Source of the DNA: Bacteroidota bacterium
Lineage (GTDB): Bacteria > Bacteroidota > Bacteroidia > NS11-12g > UBA955
DNA length: 64,000 nucleotides
NCBI GenBank assembly: GCA_030682255.1
Contig: JAUXOK010000020.1
Location: forward strand, 50,798-114,797
Direction: 5' to 3'
The notes under the pieces were generated by a model that worked only from the letters and a program-made list of their open reading frames with translations, did no database searches and was not told where the DNA came from. Shown here in pieces: positions 62,105-64,000 of this stretch. Made by a program: the position numbers and the translations under genes. The stretch's first letter is position 1, and each line of letters opens with the position of its first letter.

Positions 62105-64000
62105 ATGAAAAAAATATTACTTATCAAATTATTTTTTGTCGGATTACTTCAAGTATACGGACAAACGAATGTAGCCCCACTTGCTACTCCAACCTGCAAT
62201 ACCACATCAGGTGGTACTACTACTGGTGGTGGATGGAATTGGACAAACATCAACAATGGAATTAATACTACTTGCGGAAATCAAGAGGCTTTCATTTGGA
62301 CCCAAACTCCCCCAAATTCAAGTGATTACATGGATTGGACTTGGACAACTCCACGGACAATTGGTAAAATAATTTTCCATAATGCTTGGAATAACACCCG
62401 TAATATGACAGGTTGCCAAGTGCAATATTGGAATGGTACCAGTTTTGTTAATTGGTATAACACCACCAATACCCAAATTGCTCAAGCCTGTATTGATTCA
62501 ATTTCGTTTCCCCCAATTACAACAACCGTTTTGAGGTTGACCAATATCAGGGCTGCTGGTTCTGGACAAACATCGAACGTAAGTTGGAGAGAAATTGAAA
62601 TCATCAGTGCCCCAAGTGTTAATTTTGATGCTGGTGTGTCTGGTATATCTAGATTTGATCTTTGTAATTACAATCAACCAATTAGCACAACGGTATTTAA
62701 TTACGGTAAATTTGATTTGGATAGCGTTATGCTATATTGGAGTATTAATAATACCCTACAAACTCCAATTAAAATTAAAGGTAAAATTAGAAAACTAAGA
62801 GATACGCTTATAACTTTGAGTTCTAGTTACACTCTAACAGCGAACACTAATTATTCATTTAAATTGTGGACATCAGCACCAAACAATCAAACAGATTCTG
62901 TGCCACAAAACGATACCTTTAGATATTCGTTTTTCTTTATGGGTAACCCAAATCCACCTACAACGTCAGATTTCACGCAATGTGGTAATGGTTTTCCCAG
63001 GTTAAGGGGTACACCAAATTCTAATGCGGATTCAATTTTGTGGTTTGATCAATCATCAGGCGGAACGCTTCTAGGCATAGGAAGAAATATTCAGGGACCC
63101 TACTTAACCCAAAGCAAAACATTTTATGCCCAAGCTGCAAAATATGGAACTACATTTGAAACAGGTTTTGCATATTCTGGAGGTACAATTTTATCGGCAC
63201 AAGCAACTGCTTATAACGGATATACATTTAATGTTAATTGTACAAAAACATCGGTTATCGATAGCATAACTGTTAGATTGTATTGGAACTATAATAATAC
63301 TAACCTAGTAGTATATTATAAAACTGGAACAGCTGTTGGTTTTCATACCAATTCAACCGCTTGGACATTGGTTAATTCTGAAAGAGCAAGGTTTTTTACA
63401 CAAGGTGGACAATTTTTTGCACGAATTTCAGCTAAAAATTTAATGTTAAATGGAGGTACCCTATATGGATTTTATGTTTCAACAGACCCAACCAGCGGTT
63501 CTGGTAATGATTTGTGGGCAAAATTCGGTACTTTAACTGATGGAAATGCTGATTTGTCATTCACAGGTATTGGATATGTTTATGGTTTGTTTGGATCACA
63601 AGGTTTTTATTCGCCATATACTGCGGATTGTAAATTTATGATTAAAAATCAATGTAATAACTCTACGCGTGTTCCACTTACCGTAACAGTAAAACCAAGA
63701 CCAATAGGTGCCGATATCGTAACTGGCTTACCATTCCAAGGTCAAGTTAAGTTAGGTATTCCATCATCACCAGATATTATTGAATTAGGTAAAACTTTAA
63801 CTTACGAGTTAAATCCACCGACAGGCTTTACCAATGCTGATCATGGCATTACATGGACTATAAACAGTGTGGTAGCTAGAACTAGATACAATGTAGTGGT
63901 TCCAGACACACAATATACATTAGTTGCACCATCACCATCAGGTCCAGGCACATTAACCTATATTCCAAGATCACAGTTTTTGGATAGTTTCATTACATTT
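62105..64000 (+). CDS. large secreted Ig-like/F5-8-type surface protein, 5' part (runs off window)
   Basis: ATG 62105 opens a frame with no stop through base 64000 (632 codons). A signal peptide ends VYGQ. Residues about 20-170 look like a galactose-binding/discoidin-like domain (GGWNWTNINNG, IIFHNAWNNTRN, NVSWREIEII). Then come an Ig-like region with Cys (FDLCNYNQPISTTVFNYG), a LWFDQSSGGTLLG Ig-like domain, and further repeats. It is probably a T9SS cargo with its sorting domain outside the window. Not complete, so the C-terminus cannot be checked. Confidence 0.8.
   Translation, partial: MKKILLIKLFFVGLLQVYGQTNVAPLATPTCNTTSGGTTTGGGWNWTNINNGINTTCGNQEAFIWTQTPPNSSDYMDWTWTTPRTIGKIIFHNAWNNTRNMTGCQVQYWNGTSFVNWYNTTNTQIAQACIDSISFPPITTTVLRLTNIRAAGSGQTSNVSWREIEIISAPSVNFDAGVSGISRFDLCNYNQPISTTVFNYGKFDLDSVMLYWSINNTLQTPIKIKGKIRKLRDTLITLSSSYTLTANTNYSFKLWTSAPNNQTDSVPQNDTFRYSFFFMGNPNPPTTSDFTQCGNGFPRLRGTPNSNADSILWFDQSSGGTLLGIGRNIQGPYLTQSKTFYAQAAKYGTTFETGFAYSGGTILSAQATAYNGYTFNVNCTKTSVIDSITVRLYWNYNNTNLVVYYKTGTAVGFHTNSTAWTLVNSERARFFTQGGQFFARISAKNLMLNGGTLYGFYVSTDPTSGSGNDLWAKFGTLTDGNADLSFTGIGYVYGLFGSQGFYSPYTADCKFMIKNQCNNSTRVPLTVTVKPRPIGADIVTGLPFQGQVKLGIPSSPDIIELGKTLTYELNPPTGFTNADHGITWTINSVVARTRYNVVVPDTQYTLVAPSPSGPGTLTYIPRSQFLDSFITF

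Overview
This 64 kb window is AT-rich chromosomal DNA from a member of the Bacteroidota. Several signals agree on this. Secreted proteins end in type IX secretion (T9SS) sorting domains of type A (PNP) or type B (CHU_C, gliding-motility type). Many genes are preceded by the Bacteroidota -7 element TAnnTTTG. The tmRNA encodes the tag GENNFAMAA, close to tags of that phylum. Phylum-typical families are also present: Omp28-like lipoprotein, FloA/NfeD, DUF5522, a CruF-type carotenoid protein and a short LKR-type lysine enzyme. The exact order or genus cannot be fixed from sequence alone. Most of the window is ordinary core genome. I see no rRNA, CRISPR array, intact insertion sequence or prophage.

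Layout. 1-4.3 kb: 5' end of a PpiD-like chaperone, a BNR/Asp-box secreted protein, an unknown acidic protein, an omp28-xerD pair and tRNA-Leu(GAG). 4.3-7.5 kb: a T9SS cargo gene whose sorting domain is broken by a 1-base frameshift, then an SGNH hydrolase/KdsC/methyltransferase operon. 7.6-13 kb: ALDH7-type dehydrogenase, RidA, a degenerate 3-hydroxyacyl-CoA dehydrogenase, a CHU_C protein, RNase Z and an SDR. 13.2-18.6 kb: a DUF429/ABC-transporter/LolA-like operon, an OmpA-family lipoprotein, CcmB and a small helical protein. 18.6-22.5 kb: a delta-60 repeat T9SS protein, an LKR/Lys1-type dehydrogenase, tmRNA with an att-like scar downstream, and tRNA-Glu(TTC). 22.6-27.7 kb: gapA and htrA/degP separated by a small accessory islet (RhuM plus an OM-barrel-like protein), itself flanked by two copies of one terminator. 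27.8-32 kb: ECF sigma factor with a membrane partner, dapF, aroQ and a CNNM/GldE-type protein. 32-37 kb: a 1346-residue T9SS type-B surface protein and a small exported protein. 37-43.5 kb: pabB, uvrC, GT2, a polytopic membrane protein and gpmI. 43.5-46.8 kb: an accessory stretch with a duplicated gpmI promoter/start, an unknown anchored protein, a sugar O-methyltransferase (MycE/CmcI-like) and an inositol monophosphatase. 46.8-53.5 kb: a T9SS protein with a CxxCH motif, a galactofuranose pair (Galf transferase + Glf), xth and nadK. 53.5-64 kb: ndk, ppx/gppA, small DUF5522 and helical genes, floA-nfeD, peroxiredoxin, cruF-like gene, DciA-like, recF, pdhA, a TPR protein, ribH and the 5' two thousand bases of another secreted protein.

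How the genes connect. Central metabolism (gapA, gpmI, pdhA), cofactor/amino-acid synthesis (dapF, aroQ, pabB, ribH, nadK), DNA repair (uvrC, xth, recF, xerD) and envelope functions (FloA/NfeD, CcmB, OmpA, HtrA) dominate. The LKR-type enzyme and ALDH7 would supply two steps of saccharopine-type lysine catabolism. The most interesting observations are structural. Two accessory segments (RhuM islet; gene at 43.6 kb) each lie between near-identical direct repeats made of the edge of the neighbouring housekeeping gene. There is a 17-bp repeat of the tmRNA 3' end. A recurrent promoter geometry (TAnnTTTG, 4-5 nt, start codon) implies many leaderless mRNAs.
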